From assembly GCA_037953625.1 (NCBI GenBank), contig CM075651.1, positions 110,051,001 to 110,115,000 of the forward strand: a stretch of DNA of 64,000 nucleotides, in the 5' to 3' direction. The position numbers and the translations under genes were made by a program. The notes under the pieces are model-generated. The model was not told the DNA's origin. It was given only the letters and a program-made list of their open reading frames with translations, and searched no databases. This document shows, piece by piece, positions 23,525-33,896 of this stretch. The stretch is from Crotalaria pallida (lineage: Eukaryota; Streptophyta; Magnoliopsida; Fabales; Fabaceae). Numbering within the stretch: the first letter of the stretch is position 1; each line of letters starts with the position of its first letter.

Positions 23525-24666
23525 TGATGAGCATTTTATTTCCCATTATTCCTTGCATTATTTTACTCCTATTATTGATACTTGTTGCCTATTTGACATT
23601 GTTTAGCTTGATTTAGTGATTTAGAGTTTATTGGACTAATATTCTGAATATTGTTTAATTTGGGATTATTTAGCCTAATTAATTCTATTTCTATTTTCAG
23701 GTCATATTTGGCACAAGGGCTTTTTGGACATTTTGGGAGTGAAGATTTAATTTTGGGAGTGAAGATTTAATTTTGGAAGAGAAGATATATGATGAAGTGA
23801 AGATTGTAATCTATCTTTAGGATTAGTTGAGATTTAGTTATATCTTTTAAGATTTAGATTTTATCTATAAGATATTTTTTAGATTTAATTTAGAGATAAG
23901 CTTTCCTTAGGATTTGGGCCCATGATTTAGGCCCGTTTTGTGATTTAAAAAGCCAAATTCGTGTAAACCCTTGGGAGGGCTTCCATTCACGTTTTTTTTA
24001 CATTCTCTCTCATAGAGAAGGCTTAGTTTTGCTCTCCAAGCTTGTGGTGACTGCTAGGGTTTCTCTCTCTTCTCTTTTCTACACGTTTTTGGTATTTTTC
24101 TTCATGGAAGGCTAAACTCTTAGGTTAAATCCCTTTGGTAATGTATCACATACTCTTGAGGTTTTGTTCTTAATGCTATTTCGTTTTTATTCACTGTTTT
24201 CATGCTTATTGATATGTTATGGTTCGCTTAGTTCCATTCTATAGAGATAATCCATGTGTATGAATGCTTAATTTATGCAAACTCGTAAAAACTCCATGCT
24301 TTGGCTTTTAATGCTTAATTAGAGGTTTGGGTTTTGGGGTGAGAATTGAATTTTTGCTTAGTATTTAATTCTCACGAGTTGGACAGTGAAGAGGAAAGAA
24401 ATTGATCTTTTTTGACCGATGATAGAGTTGTGAACGCGAGCCAAAGGGGTTTATCCACTTTTCCTTATCTGTTTCTTCGTTTTGATTTAATTCTGTTTTG
24501 ATTTCAATTATTCAATATTCAATACAAAAAAAAACCCCCTGTTTTCTATGCATACTATGTGTTCGACCTTTTGCTTGATAAGATATTCCTTGGGAGACGA
24601 CCTAGGAGTCACTTCCTAGTACTATACTTAAACTGTTTTTATTTGTATCGGGTACGGCCTCGATCA
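23525..24666 (+). repeat. 3' LTR of element B
   Basis: The 1142-bp LTR is the partner of 16152-17294, followed by the TSD GTAAC. It differs at scattered sites, for example GACTTAGG/GATTTAGG and CGCTTAG/TGCTTAG. Confidence 0.95.
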
Positions 24667-25984
24667 GTAACATCCTAAACTTTATTTTAAATGAATTATT
24701 AAATAAAAACCTAAGAAAAATTGAAATGATGACTTAACGAATTTTGGTAGATAGGTGAGTGGTGATTATAAGTCCTAGGGGTTGTATAGAAGGCAGTTGT
24801 GGCTTTGGGCAAAGTCGTATAAGCGAAATCGGGAGTTAAATCGGCGTTTTAAATGTTAGAAATCGACCGAAAAGAGAAAATTAGGAATTTATCATGGGAT
24901 GATAAGAAAATAAATTCCACCGTTGGATGTGAAGTTTATGGGGTGAAGAAGCATGTCTAAAAATTTGGACTTGATCCGACGGTTAACGAAAAAGTTACGG
25001 CGAATCGAAGGTTGGAAACCCAGATTTTCGCCCAGGCGCACCAGCCATGCGCCCAGGTGGGTGCACTGTTCATTGGTGCACCAGACAGTGGGAAATCCGC
25101 CCAGGCGAGGCACCAACTCGCCCAGGCGCGCCCAAGGCGCATCAGCACGCACCAGTGTTGCATCTGGCGCGCCAATCCTCCCCCTGACCGCACCAGAAAG
25201 ACGCACCACGCACCCGGCCAGAAAACTGGTGCAGTCCTCGCGCCCAGGCGAGCCAGGCGTGCGCCCAGGCGCGCGTGCGCAGCAGCACCAGATCTGGTGC
25301 GTCCATTTCATGACTTGGGGCCAAAGTTCCATTTCTGGCCACACGATTTGCATCAGCTCTAAGGCTGATCATAAGGGCATCAAGGGCCACTCATTCTACC
25401 ACCCTCCAACACCAATCCAAGCCCTCTTCCTCCCATCTTCTCTCAAGGCTCAAGAACATCAAAGCACCATTCAATCACCCAAACACACAAGATCAAGCAA
25501 ATCAACCACTCAAACCTCATCAACATCAAATATCCCTCATGAAGTGAGCCCAAGACATCATCATCATCATCTCTTCCATCCTCTTCCTTAGGGTTTAGAA
25601 CCCCTATTATCATTACCACACATATACCCAATGATCAAGAATCACCAACACTCCTCATGACTTTCATCAAGCATTGGGCATGAAAATGGATTAGAACTCA
25701 CCTCCTTTCTTCCTACACCACACGAATTGTCCCTCTCTTCTCCCTCTTGGATTTCAAGTTCCACCAACACTTGGGGTAAGTAGAGTCTTAAGGCATGATA
25801 TTAATCCCTTTCCAACTCTTTTTAGCTCATTAAAATTGTATTTAATCTCCTCTAGGGTTCAAGCTTCTCTCATTCCTAGTGGATCAAGCCTCAAGGTCAC
25901 CATCAACTTCTCAATTCGAAGCTAAGGAATCATCACATAGGACCTCCCTCACCACAAGGAACTCTTATGTTTTCTGGATTTGAG

Positions 25985-26882
25985 GTAAGAAGGGAAGTGT
26001 TACCTCTACTTAGAGGATATTTTTCTAGCTTGTATATAGGGGGAATTAAGGACAGGAATTAAAATAGAAAAGAGGAACCTTAGGGTAAATGACGGGATTA
26101 GAATATGGTACAATTGAACTATGAATTATAATTTAGGAATATGCAAGTTTCTATATGTAATTGTGGTTGCTTTAACAAAAACTGGGTTTAATGATGATGA
26201 TGGTAGAATATGGCATGGCTTGGGGATTTACAATGAACATAGTGATTAGGAAGTTGATTATGATATTAATTCTAGTGGTTGGAATGGAAATGCAATGAAC
26301 ATGAGACAATTGGGAATATTGATGTTGGATGTAGATCATACTCTGGTCGGAATGTCAATAATGAATGTAGCGATTAGGAAGTTGATTATATCATTAACAT
26401 TAGTGTTTAGAATGGAGAGAATTATATATTGTTTTCATGACCCTCCGAAAGGAGTGGATATTGTTTTCATGACCCTCCGAAAGGAGTGGATATTGTTTTC
26501 ATGACTCTCCGAAAGGAGTGGATATAATTATCATGACCCCTCATAGGAAGTGAATTATATCAGGACCTCTATAGAAGAGTGGAATATTATATGGACAGAA
26601 CCCTCCATTAGAGTGAGTATTAAATGAGAATAAGAGGATAGATAGACAAGTGTGTAAATGATAGAATGAAATGATAGAATTCAAGAAAGGTTGAGGAAAG
26701 AGTTGAAAGGAATAAGAAATGAATATGGTCAATAATGGGGTATTAAGGAATCAAGGGAAATTGAAATAGAAAATATAATTCAAGTGATAACGGGTAGTAA
26801 TCTCTTAGTTGTTCTCTATGTCATTTTAGGATGTATTTTCTAAGTTCTGTGTAATGCTACCCTTCTTGATATATTTTTACAG
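25985..26882 (+). other. Putative long intron inside the 5' LTR of C
   Basis: The donor GAG|GTAAGA and the acceptor TATTTTTACAG|GTGAAG bracket 898 bases that hold the 32-bp hairpin repeats. The equivalent interval in the 3' LTR is bounded by the same motifs. The bases after the acceptor (GAGCTTACACGAGCATGGCCGAGCAGG, split across insertion D) match the positions after the acceptors in G and H. Splicing is inferred only. Confidence 0.4.
26431..26526 (+). repeat. 32-bp tandem repeat, three units (5' LTR of C)
   Basis: Units start at 26431, 26463 and 26495 and contain CATGACCCTCCGAAAGGAG, where CTCC and GGAG can pair around a short GAAA loop. The 3' LTR of C has four units, at 40094, 40126, 40158 and 40190. 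Confidence 0.93.
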
Positions 26883-26892
26883 GTGAAGAAGG

Positions 26893-28438
26893 TGTAGGAT
26901 TCTCATGTTTTGATGCTAACAATCTCTCTCCAAGCAACAACATTGGCAACAAGCAAGCTACACCACATGAAGATTAGAATTAGGATTTTTATTAATTCTA
27001 TTTCAATGTAATCTTTATTTTTATGCAATGCATCTCATTGGTGTGGGTAGCTTAGGTGATTTTAAGAATATTTAAATAATGTTTGATTAAGAGTGAAGAT
27101 ACTTTAAATCTTGATTAAATAGCTCTATTAAAAGGTTTGTGAAAATTCCTTTTAGAAAAACCTTGTTTTTTATTCAGATTCTGATCAGTTTACTCGAGTA
27201 ATGAGTATTGGTTCACTCGAGTAATTTATGTCATGACAGGTTAATCGAGTAATGGTTTACACATCACTCGAGTAACTTAATCTGACATGTTTTAATCGAG
27301 TGAAGTTATATGGTTTACTCGAGTAATTCAATCAGTGTTTTGAAAATTTTAAAAGGACTTAATTTTCTCTTTCACAGACATAGATATTCATTCTTACAAT
27401 TTTCTATACACTTTCAAAAGCAATTCAAGAGCTATTTTTACATCTTTCAAGAGCTATCAAGATTCAACAAAGAACTTTTCATTCTTCACTCTATTTCTCT
27501 CATTGTTCAAAATATTCTTGAGATCATAATTTTGTTCTTAGTGGTTGTTGAAGATTTGCAATTTGTGATTGCATCATTGAAGTTTCAACACAAGTGAAGA
27601 ATCTCACAAGGAAGACTTTGAGGATCAAATCAAAGCAAGAAAAGAGGATTGGTTGGAAGCATCTTCAATCAATTAGCAAGGAAATCTAGAATACTCAAAA
27701 GGGGTAGATTAGATCAAAGTGTTTGGTACACACTTTGTGTTGGGTTTTAAGATAGGAGAACTAAGAATCTAGTTGCATCTTAAAACATTGTAAAATCTAC
27801 ATTTGAAGATTTCTAGTGAAGAATCTCTCTTGATTCAAGAGGGGACTGGAGTAGCTTTCAAGTGGGTGAAAGTGAACCAGGATAAATCCTTGTGTCTCTT
27901 TTATTTTTTCATTCCTTGTATTGCATTAATTCATTAACAATTGCATTTTAGGTTAGAATTGGGATTTTCTTAATTCAACATAATTGATCTAAAATTGCAT
28001 GTTAATATTACTTGAAATTGTTCATATTAATCATTCATAATTTGTTGAATCATCATAGCATTGTTATTCTTGAAGAACTCTTTTCAAAACTGAGTTTTAA
28101 TTGAATTTTACCCAGTTTACTCGAGTAAAGTTCTTGTCACTCGAGTAATCTGCTTTCAGTTTATGAACAATACTCGAGTAGGTTTTCTGTTACTCGAGTG
28201 ATTTAAAAATTGCTTTCGTAATACTCGAGTGATTTGCTGAATACTCGAGTGAAATTATTTTTGCTTGCGTATTACTCGAGTGAAGACTTGAGTTACTCGA
28301 GTAATCTGACTTGAATTTTTAAGAAAATTTATTTTCATAAAATCATTCTCTTAGGTGGACGAAAAATCTGTAATAAGGCTTCAATATTCTATTCACCCCC
28401 CCTCTAGACTATTTTGAGCCGCTTGTTGCTTTCCAACA
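26893..28438 (+). repeat. 5' LTR of element D
   Basis: It starts TGTAGGATTC and ends TTCCAACA. It contains 14 copies of a palindromic core like TACTCGAGTAA or TAATCGAGTAA, in two groups (27191-27328 and 28110-28300). A 95-residue frame at 27310-27597 is repeated in the other LTR and is not considered a gene. Confidence 0.95.
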
Positions 28439-28440
28439 AG

Positions 28441-28452
28441 TGGTATCAGAGC
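28441..28452 (+). other. Primer-binding site of element D (initiator tRNA-Met)
   Basis: TGGTATCAGAGC, two bases after the LTR, is complementary to the 3' end of plant initiator tRNA-Met, the usual primer of copia elements. Confidence 0.95.
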
Positions 28453-28504
28453 TTGGACGAAAAATCCAAGCCTTAAAAAGCTTTTTCGAAAAGATCCTTT
28501 TTAC

Positions 28505-30313
28505 TTGGAAACAATGGGCTCTATTTCAAATCCTTTTGGTGGTGAAGGAACTTCCATTAATCGTCCTCCACTATTCAATGGTGAGGGTTATGCTTATTGG
28601 AAGGTCCGCATGAAAATCTTTATTCAAGCCATAGATATGGAAATTTGGAACGCCATAGAGAATGGACCTTTTGTTCCTCAAACGAAAGTAAATGATATTG
28701 TTTCAATCAAACCTCAATCAAGTTGGGACAATGATGATAAGAAGAAAGTTGCATTTGATTTAAAAGCTAAAAATATCATCACGTCCGCTCTTTCTTATGA
28801 TGAGTTCTTTCGAGTATCTCAATGTGTTGATGCTAAACAAATGTGGGACACATTACAAGTCACACATGAGGGCACTTCGGAGGTTAGAAGGGCTAGGCTA
28901 AATACACTCATGCATGAATATGAACTTTTTCGTATGTTACCTAATGAAAATATAGGTGACATGCAAAAGCGGTTCACTCATATCATAAATCATCTTTCTG
29001 CACTTGGAAAAGTTATTACTAATGGTGAAGTTGTTAATAAGATTTTGAGATGTCTTAGTAGGGAGTGGCAACCTAAGGTGACGGCCATTATGGAAGCTAG
29101 AGACGTGGATCAAATTGATTTAGCAACTCTATTCGGAAAACTTCAAGAGCATGAAATGGAGCTTGGACGGTTATCCATGAATGAAGATGCCGATAGAAAG
29201 AAAAAGGGGATTGCTCTTAAATCAACTTCAAAATCTCTTAAGGCACAAGAGGAAAATTCTCAAGTGGATGACTCGGACTCCGATATAGATGATGAGACTC
29301 TTGGCTTGCTAGTTAAAAAGCTTGGTAGGTTCTTTAAGAGTAAGGGAAACTTTAATAAGAATAGACAAAGAGGTTCTAAGGATTCTCAACCAAGAAATAA
29401 GACTAACAAGGATCACATCAAGTGTCATGGGTGTGGAAAGCTTGGTCACTATCGATCAAAATGCCCAAATCATTCTAAGATGTCGGAAGGTGACAATTCT
29501 AAGTTCAACTCATCTAAAGGAAAAAGGGCTTACATAGTATGGGATGAAGAGGAGAGTCATTCAACATCTAGCTCATCGGATGATGAAGAACTTGCAAATC
29601 TATGTTTGATGACGAAGCTTGATGAAGAGGAATCTTCGAGCATTAAATCAAGTGACAACGTCAATGAGGTAGATTATCTTTCCGATGCTAGCTCTAGTTC
29701 TAATTCTCCTTCATTCAATGAATTGTACAATGTGTATGTAGAGATGCATAAAGAGTTGAAGAAACTTGCTAAAATAAATGTTGAAAGAAAGAATTTCATA
29801 ATGAAGCAACATGAAAAGATTATTGAACTTCAAAAAGATTTAGAAGAACTTAAGCTTCAAAATGAAACTCTTGAACTCATTTATGCAAACTCTACATGCA
29901 ATTGTGAATTGAAATCAAATGTTACTCCATCTTGTGAAAATTGCAAGTCTTTGGAAAAAGAAGTTTTTAATTTGAATGATCGACTTGCAAGGCTCATGAA
30001 AGGAGATACTTCATTAGATCATTTGCTTTCAACTCAAAGGAACAATAGCAACAGATCCGGTCTTGGCTATACCAAACCTAAGAAACGCAATTATCGCAAA
30101 GTTGGTGGATTTTCAAAGAATAAGATTTCTAAAAACCCAACTTGCCATTATTGTGGGATCTTTGGGCATACCACGAATAAATGTAATATAAAGAAATTTG
30201 GTATACCAAGCGGTGAATATATTTGGATTGTTAAGGGGACTTCTCCCCATGCTAACAACAAAGGACCCAAGACCACTTGGGTACCTAAGTCAACCAAATG
30301 TTTTTTTTTGTAG
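28505..30313 (+). CDS. gag: gag of element D (602 residues)
   Basis: This gag starts METMGSISNPF. The N-terminal half has the copia gag pattern FNGEGYAYWKVRMK and the UBN2-type capsid region through about residue 230. An acidic Ser-rich segment follows, then a CCHC zinc knuckle CHGCGKLGHYRSKC near residues 300-315, a coiled-coil-like stretch (about 410-460) and a second knuckle CHYCGIFGHTTNKC near residue 550. It forms the particle and binds RNA. It ends at TAG 30311-30313 right after a run of nine T; pol continues in the same frame. The first in-frame ATG is at 28505, 53 bases after the PBS; an ATG four codons in (MGSIS) is a possible alternative. Confidence 0.93.
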   Translation: METMGSISNPFGGEGTSINRPPLFNGEGYAYWKVRMKIFIQAIDMEIWNAIENGPFVPQTKVNDIVSIKPQSSWDNDDKKKVAFDLKAKNIITSALSYDEFFRVSQCVDAKQMWDTLQVTHEGTSEVRRARLNTLMHEYELFRMLPNENIGDMQKRFTHIINHLSALGKVITNGEVVNKILRCLSREWQPKVTAIMEARDVDQIDLATLFGKLQEHEMELGRLSMNEDADRKKKGIALKSTSKSLKAQEENSQVDDSDSDIDDETLGLLVKKLGRFFKSKGNFNKNRQRGSKDSQPRNKTNKDHIKCHGCGKLGHYRSKCPNHSKMSEGDNSKFNSSKGKRAYIVWDEEESHSTSSSSDDEELANLCLMTKLDEEESSSIKSSDNVNEVDYLSDASSSSNSPSFNELYNVYVEMHKELKKLAKINVERKNFIMKQHEKIIELQKDLEELKLQNETLELIYANSTCNCELKSNVTPSCENCKSLEKEVFNLNDRLARLMKGDTSLDHLLSTQRNNSNRSGLGYTKPKKRNYRKVGGFSKNKISKNPTCHYCGIFGHTTNKCNIKKFGIPSGEYIWIVKGTSPHANNKGPKTTWVPKSTKCFFL

Positions 30314-33300
30314 GTGTGTCTTCGAACCAAAGAGCGCAAATGGTACTTGGATAGTGGTTGTTCGAGACACATGACGGGAGACAAAACGCACTTCATGGAA
30401 CTTACTCCGAAAAGTGATGGATTTGTGACATACGGCGACAACAACAAGGGCAAAATTCTAGGAGTCGGGAAGATCGGTAACGTATCTAACCTTGTCATAG
30501 AAAATGTCCTATACGTAGAAGGCTTAGAACACAACTTGCTTAGTATAAGCCAACTATGTGATATGGGCAATTATGTGACTTTTACTCCGGAATTATGTTT
30601 CATTAAGTCTTCTATAGATGATAGTGTTAAGTTTGTAGGTCGTCGCTCTAATAACACCTACTTAATTGATTTGGATGAGATAACTTCACTATTTTCAAAA
30701 TGTTTCAAATCTTTTGTTGATGAAATTCGTCTTTGGCATAGACGAATTGCTCATGTGAATGTGAATCAGTTAAACAAACTTTTGCGAAAAGATTTAGTAA
30801 TTGGTTTGCCTAAACTAAATTTTAAGCTTGATGGCATTTGTGACTCTTGTCAAAAGTGCAAGCAAGTTAAAAGTTCTTTTAAACCTAAAAATGTGATAAG
30901 CACAACAAAGCCTTTGGAGCTAATCCATATGGATTTGTTTGGCCCTTCACAAATTAAAAGTTTAGGTGGCAATTACAATGGATTTGTTTTAGTAGACGAT
31001 TTTACTAGATTCACATGGACTTTATTTTTATCCGCAAAAAGTGAAGTTTATAAATGTTTTAAAAAATTTGCCAAACTCATCCAAAATCAACTAAGTTTGA
31101 AAATTGTGTCTATTAGAAGTGATCACGGAGGTGAGTTTGAAAACACTAGGATTGATGCGTTTTGTGATAAGTTTGGTATTGATCATCAATTTTCGGCCCC
31201 TAGAACTCCGGAGCAAAACGGAGTTGTAGAAAGGAAAAATAGAATATTAGTGGAACTTGCTCGTACTATGTTGATAGAATCAAATGTTCCTAAATATTTT
31301 TGGGCTGATGCAGTAAACACTGCTTGTTATGTGCTTAATAGGGTTCTTATTCATCCGCATTTAAATAAAACACCTTATGAACTTTTAAAAGGGCGAAAGC
31401 CAAATATTTCACATTTTCATGTTTTTGGGTGTAAGGTGTTTGTTTTAAATAACGGAAAGGAACCGGTCGGCAAGTTTGACTCCAAAGCCGACGAAGGCAT
31501 ATTCATAGGTTATTCAACCCATAGCAAAGCATATAGAGTCTACAATATAAGAACTTTAACCGTTGAGGAATCCGTGCATGTTGTATTTGATGAATCTTCG
31601 AAAGAAGATTGTGTTGTTTCTTGTGATGATGATAATATAGGTACATTTTTGGATCATGAGAAGTCAACACCACAACAAATGGAAGAGAATCAAATTGAAG
31701 ATGGAGAGGTGCAAGCACAAGATAAAGACTTAGCACAAGAGATTCAATCTCAATTACCAATAGCTTGGAAATCAAACAAAAATCATCCGATTTCTAACAT
31801 CTTAGGTGACATTGCAAAGGGAGTGGTAACCCGACGCACTTTAAATAATTTCTGTTATTATGTTGCCTTTGTATCTCAAATAGAACCTAAGAGTATCAAA
31901 GAGGCTCTTCAAGATGATCATTGGATTATGGCCATGCAAGAAGAATTAAATCAATTTGAAAGAAACCAAGTTTGGGAGCTTGTGCCAAAACCCGATGATC
32001 GTCCTGTAATTGGTACTCGGTGGATCTATAGGAATAAGTTAGATGAATCAGGTATTATTGTTAGGAATAAAGCTCGGTTGGTAGCACAAGGTTATAGTCA
32101 AGAAGAAGGAATCGATTACGATGAGACATATGCTCCTGTTGCTAGACTAGAAGCTATTCGTATTCTTCTCGCTTTTGCTTCGATAATGAATTTTAAATTG
32201 TATCAAATGGATGTTAAGAGTGCCTTTCTTAAAGGATACATTCAAGAGGAAGTTTACGTGTCACAACCTCCCGGATTCGAGAATTTTGAGCATCCGGACT
32301 ACGTTTTCAAACTGAAAAAGGCTTTGTACGGTTTGAAACAAGCTCCTAGAGCTTGGTACGATCGACTAAGCAATTTTTTATTACAAAAAGGTTTTAAACG
32401 AGGCACTGTTGACACTACACTTTTTATTGAACGTTCCGGTAAGGATATTTTATTGGTTCAAATATATGTTGACGATATTATATTTGGTGCTACTAACGAT
32501 AACTTGTGTAAGAAGTTTTCAGACTTGATGCAAAGCGAATTCGAGATGTCGATGATGGGAGAGCTTACATTCTTTCTTGGCCTTCAAATAAAGCAGCTTA
32601 ATGATGGCATTTATATTCATCAGAGTAAATATTGTAGAGAGCTTCTCAAACGTTTTGGGATGGATTCGTGCAAATCCGCTTCTACACCAATGAGCGTTGC
32701 ATGCTACCTAGATCAAGATGAGGCTGGAAAAGCGGTAGAGGTAACGAAGTATCGTGGTATTATTGGTAGTTTGTTATACTTAACTGCATCTAGGCCTGAC
32801 ATCATGTTTAGTGTATGTATGTGTGCACGTTTTCAAGCAAAACCGAAAGAGTCGCATCTAACTGCTGTCAAAAGAATTATGAAATACTTAAAGGGTACAA
32901 CGAATACTGGACTTTATTATCCTAGGGATGCTTTTCTAAAACTTATAGGTTATTCGGACTCTGACTTTGCCGGTTGTAAAGTTGAGCGAAAAAGTACAAG
33001 CGGAACATGCCATTTAATTGGTAATTCACTTGTATCGTGGTTTTCCAAAAAGCAAAACTGTGTTGCTTTATCAACCGCGGAGGCCAAATACATAGTTGCA
33101 GGTAGTTGTTGTGCACAACTTTTATGGATGAAACAACAATTATCTGACTTTGGTTTAAATTTGACAAAAATCCCTATAAAGTGTGATAACACTTCGGCAA
33201 TTAATTTGACTAAAAATCCAGTATTACACTCAAGGACAAAGCATATTGAAATTAGGCATCACTTTTTGAGAGATCATGTTCAAAAAGGTGATTGTGTTAT

Positions 33301-33418
33301 TGAGTTTGTACAAACTTCGGATCAATTAGCTGATATCTTTACAAAACCATTACCAAGGGACACATTTTATAAAATTCGAAGAGAACTTGGTATTTTTGAT
33401 GAATCAACTATTAGCTAA
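30314..33418 (+). CDS. pol: pol of element D: protease, integrase, RT, RNase H (1034 residues)
   Basis: This follows gag in the same frame after a single TAG, so it needs stop-codon readthrough, or the TAG is a mutation; there is no ATG at its start. Order: protease with DSGCSRHMTG (about residues 13-22); integrase zinc domain (H, H, C, C from about 141 to 185); integrase core with MDLFGP (about 206), RSDHGGEF (about 268) and VVERKNR (about 304); RT from WIYRNKL (about 570) with YVDDIIFG at about 717; and RNase H with YSDSDFAG (about 880) and LSTAEAKY. All key acidic residues are present. The frame has no other break. It would allow full reverse transcription and integration. Confidence 0.93.
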   Translation: MCLRTKERKWYLDSGCSRHMTGDKTHFMELTPKSDGFVTYGDNNKGKILGVGKIGNVSNLVIENVLYVEGLEHNLLSISQLCDMGNYVTFTPELCFIKSSIDDSVKFVGRRSNNTYLIDLDEITSLFSKCFKSFVDEIRLWHRRIAHVNVNQLNKLLRKDLVIGLPKLNFKLDGICDSCQKCKQVKSSFKPKNVISTTKPLELIHMDLFGPSQIKSLGGNYNGFVLVDDFTRFTWTLFLSAKSEVYKCFKKFAKLIQNQLSLKIVSIRSDHGGEFENTRIDAFCDKFGIDHQFSAPRTPEQNGVVERKNRILVELARTMLIESNVPKYFWADAVNTACYVLNRVLIHPHLNKTPYELLKGRKPNISHFHVFGCKVFVLNNGKEPVGKFDSKADEGIFIGYSTHSKAYRVYNIRTLTVEESVHVVFDESSKEDCVVSCDDDNIGTFLDHEKSTPQQMEENQIEDGEVQAQDKDLAQEIQSQLPIAWKSNKNHPISNILGDIAKGVVTRRTLNNFCYYVAFVSQIEPKSIKEALQDDHWIMAMQEELNQFERNQVWELVPKPDDRPVIGTRWIYRNKLDESGIIVRNKARLVAQGYSQEEGIDYDETYAPVARLEAIRILLAFASIMNFKLYQMDVKSAFLKGYIQEEVYVSQPPGFENFEHPDYVFKLKKALYGLKQAPRAWYDRLSNFLLQKGFKRGTVDTTLFIERSGKDILLVQIYVDDIIFGATNDNLCKKFSDLMQSEFEMSMMGELTFFLGLQIKQLNDGIYIHQSKYCRELLKRFGMDSCKSASTPMSVACYLDQDEAGKAVEVTKYRGIIGSLLYLTASRPDIMFSVCMCARFQAKPKESHLTAVKRIMKYLKGTTNTGLYYPRDAFLKLIGYSDSDFAGCKVERKSTSGTCHLIGNSLVSWFSKKQNCVALSTAEAKYIVAGSCCAQLLWMKQQLSDFGLNLTKIPIKCDNTSAINLTKNPVLHSRTKHIEIRHHFLRDHVQKGDCVIEFVQTSDQLADIFTKPLPRDTFYKIRRELGIFDESTIS

Positions 33419-33664
33419 TTGTATTTGATGCTTTTCGAAATCACCTTCAAGCCTATTTCAATGTGATTTGTATTTTGAGTTGTTGTATCTTATTAAAGTG
33501 TTTCTTATTTTTTGTGATATGTAGTTATGCGTGTATGTTTTCTATAATATGTTAATTGCTTTATTTGTATGTGTGTTACTTGCTATATGCTAAGTGTTTC
33601 TATGTGTTTGTGTATGAAAAATGTTTTTGCATGAAAAATTGAAATTTTTAAAATTCTGGACAGT

Positions 33665-33896
33665 TCACTCGAGTAACAGATATTTCACTCGAGTACTTTT
33701 AAAATCTCTTTCGTATTACTCGAGTAATTCTGTTTGTCACTCGATTAATTTTAAAATGACTTTCGTATCACTCGATTAGTTCATCCATCACTCGAGTAAA
33801 AATTTTTTAATCTTCGGCATACTCGAGTAACATTTCTTTTCACTCGATTACTGCTCGAATCACTCGAGTAATGCATGAACATCACTCGAGTAACTT
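33665..33896. repeat. CACTCGAGTAA palindrome array in D spacer
   Basis: There are ten copies in about 230 bases, some with CTCGATTA in place of CTCGAGTA. Several are preceded by CTTTCGTAT, the same word that precedes copies in the LTR (28215, 28265). Each full copy is the 12-base palindrome TTACTCGAGTAA or one base off. Confidence 0.9.

Larger units (their letters stand above)
16152..24666 (+). mobile_element. Element B: Athila-like Ty3/gypsy retrotransposon, plus strand, internally deleted
   Basis: B has LTRs 16152-17294 and 23525-24666, a tRNA-Asp PBS, one long gag-pol frame with a single nonsense codon, and a terminal polypurine tract. TSD is GTAAC (16147-16151 and 24667-24671). It sits six bases inside the 5' end of the LTR of C. 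It is the same family as A but in the opposite orientation and only about 2.1 kb away. Like A it lacks RNase H and integrase core, but its deletion has different endpoints. Confidence 0.95.
24672..26892 (+). repeat. Middle part of the 5' LTR of element C, with GC-rich block, splice-like signals and 32-bp repeats
   Basis: After an AT-rich U3-like part this contains a GC-rich block at 25020-25290 with repeated GCCCAGGCG motifs and a 212-residue frame (24953-25591) that is probably not coding: its composition follows the repeats. Then come splice-like signals: donor TTGGG|GTAAGTAG at 25776 with acceptor CTCCTCTAG near 25854, and donor TTTGAG|GTAAGAAG at 25985 with acceptor ATTTTTACAG at 26882. 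Three 32-bp repeats start at 26431, 26463 and 26495. The same series occurs in the 3' LTR and in G. Confidence 0.75.

Noticed and set aside
24953..25591. 212-residue reading frame in both LTRs of C (also 38616-39254)
   Set aside because: Composition follows GC-rich repeats, with overlapping open frames on the other strand; no domain recognised.
27191..28300. CTCGAG repeats as CRISPR or satellite DNA
   Set aside because: Short, unevenly spaced palindromes inside a defined copia LTR; copies are identical in both LTRs because the LTR was duplicated.
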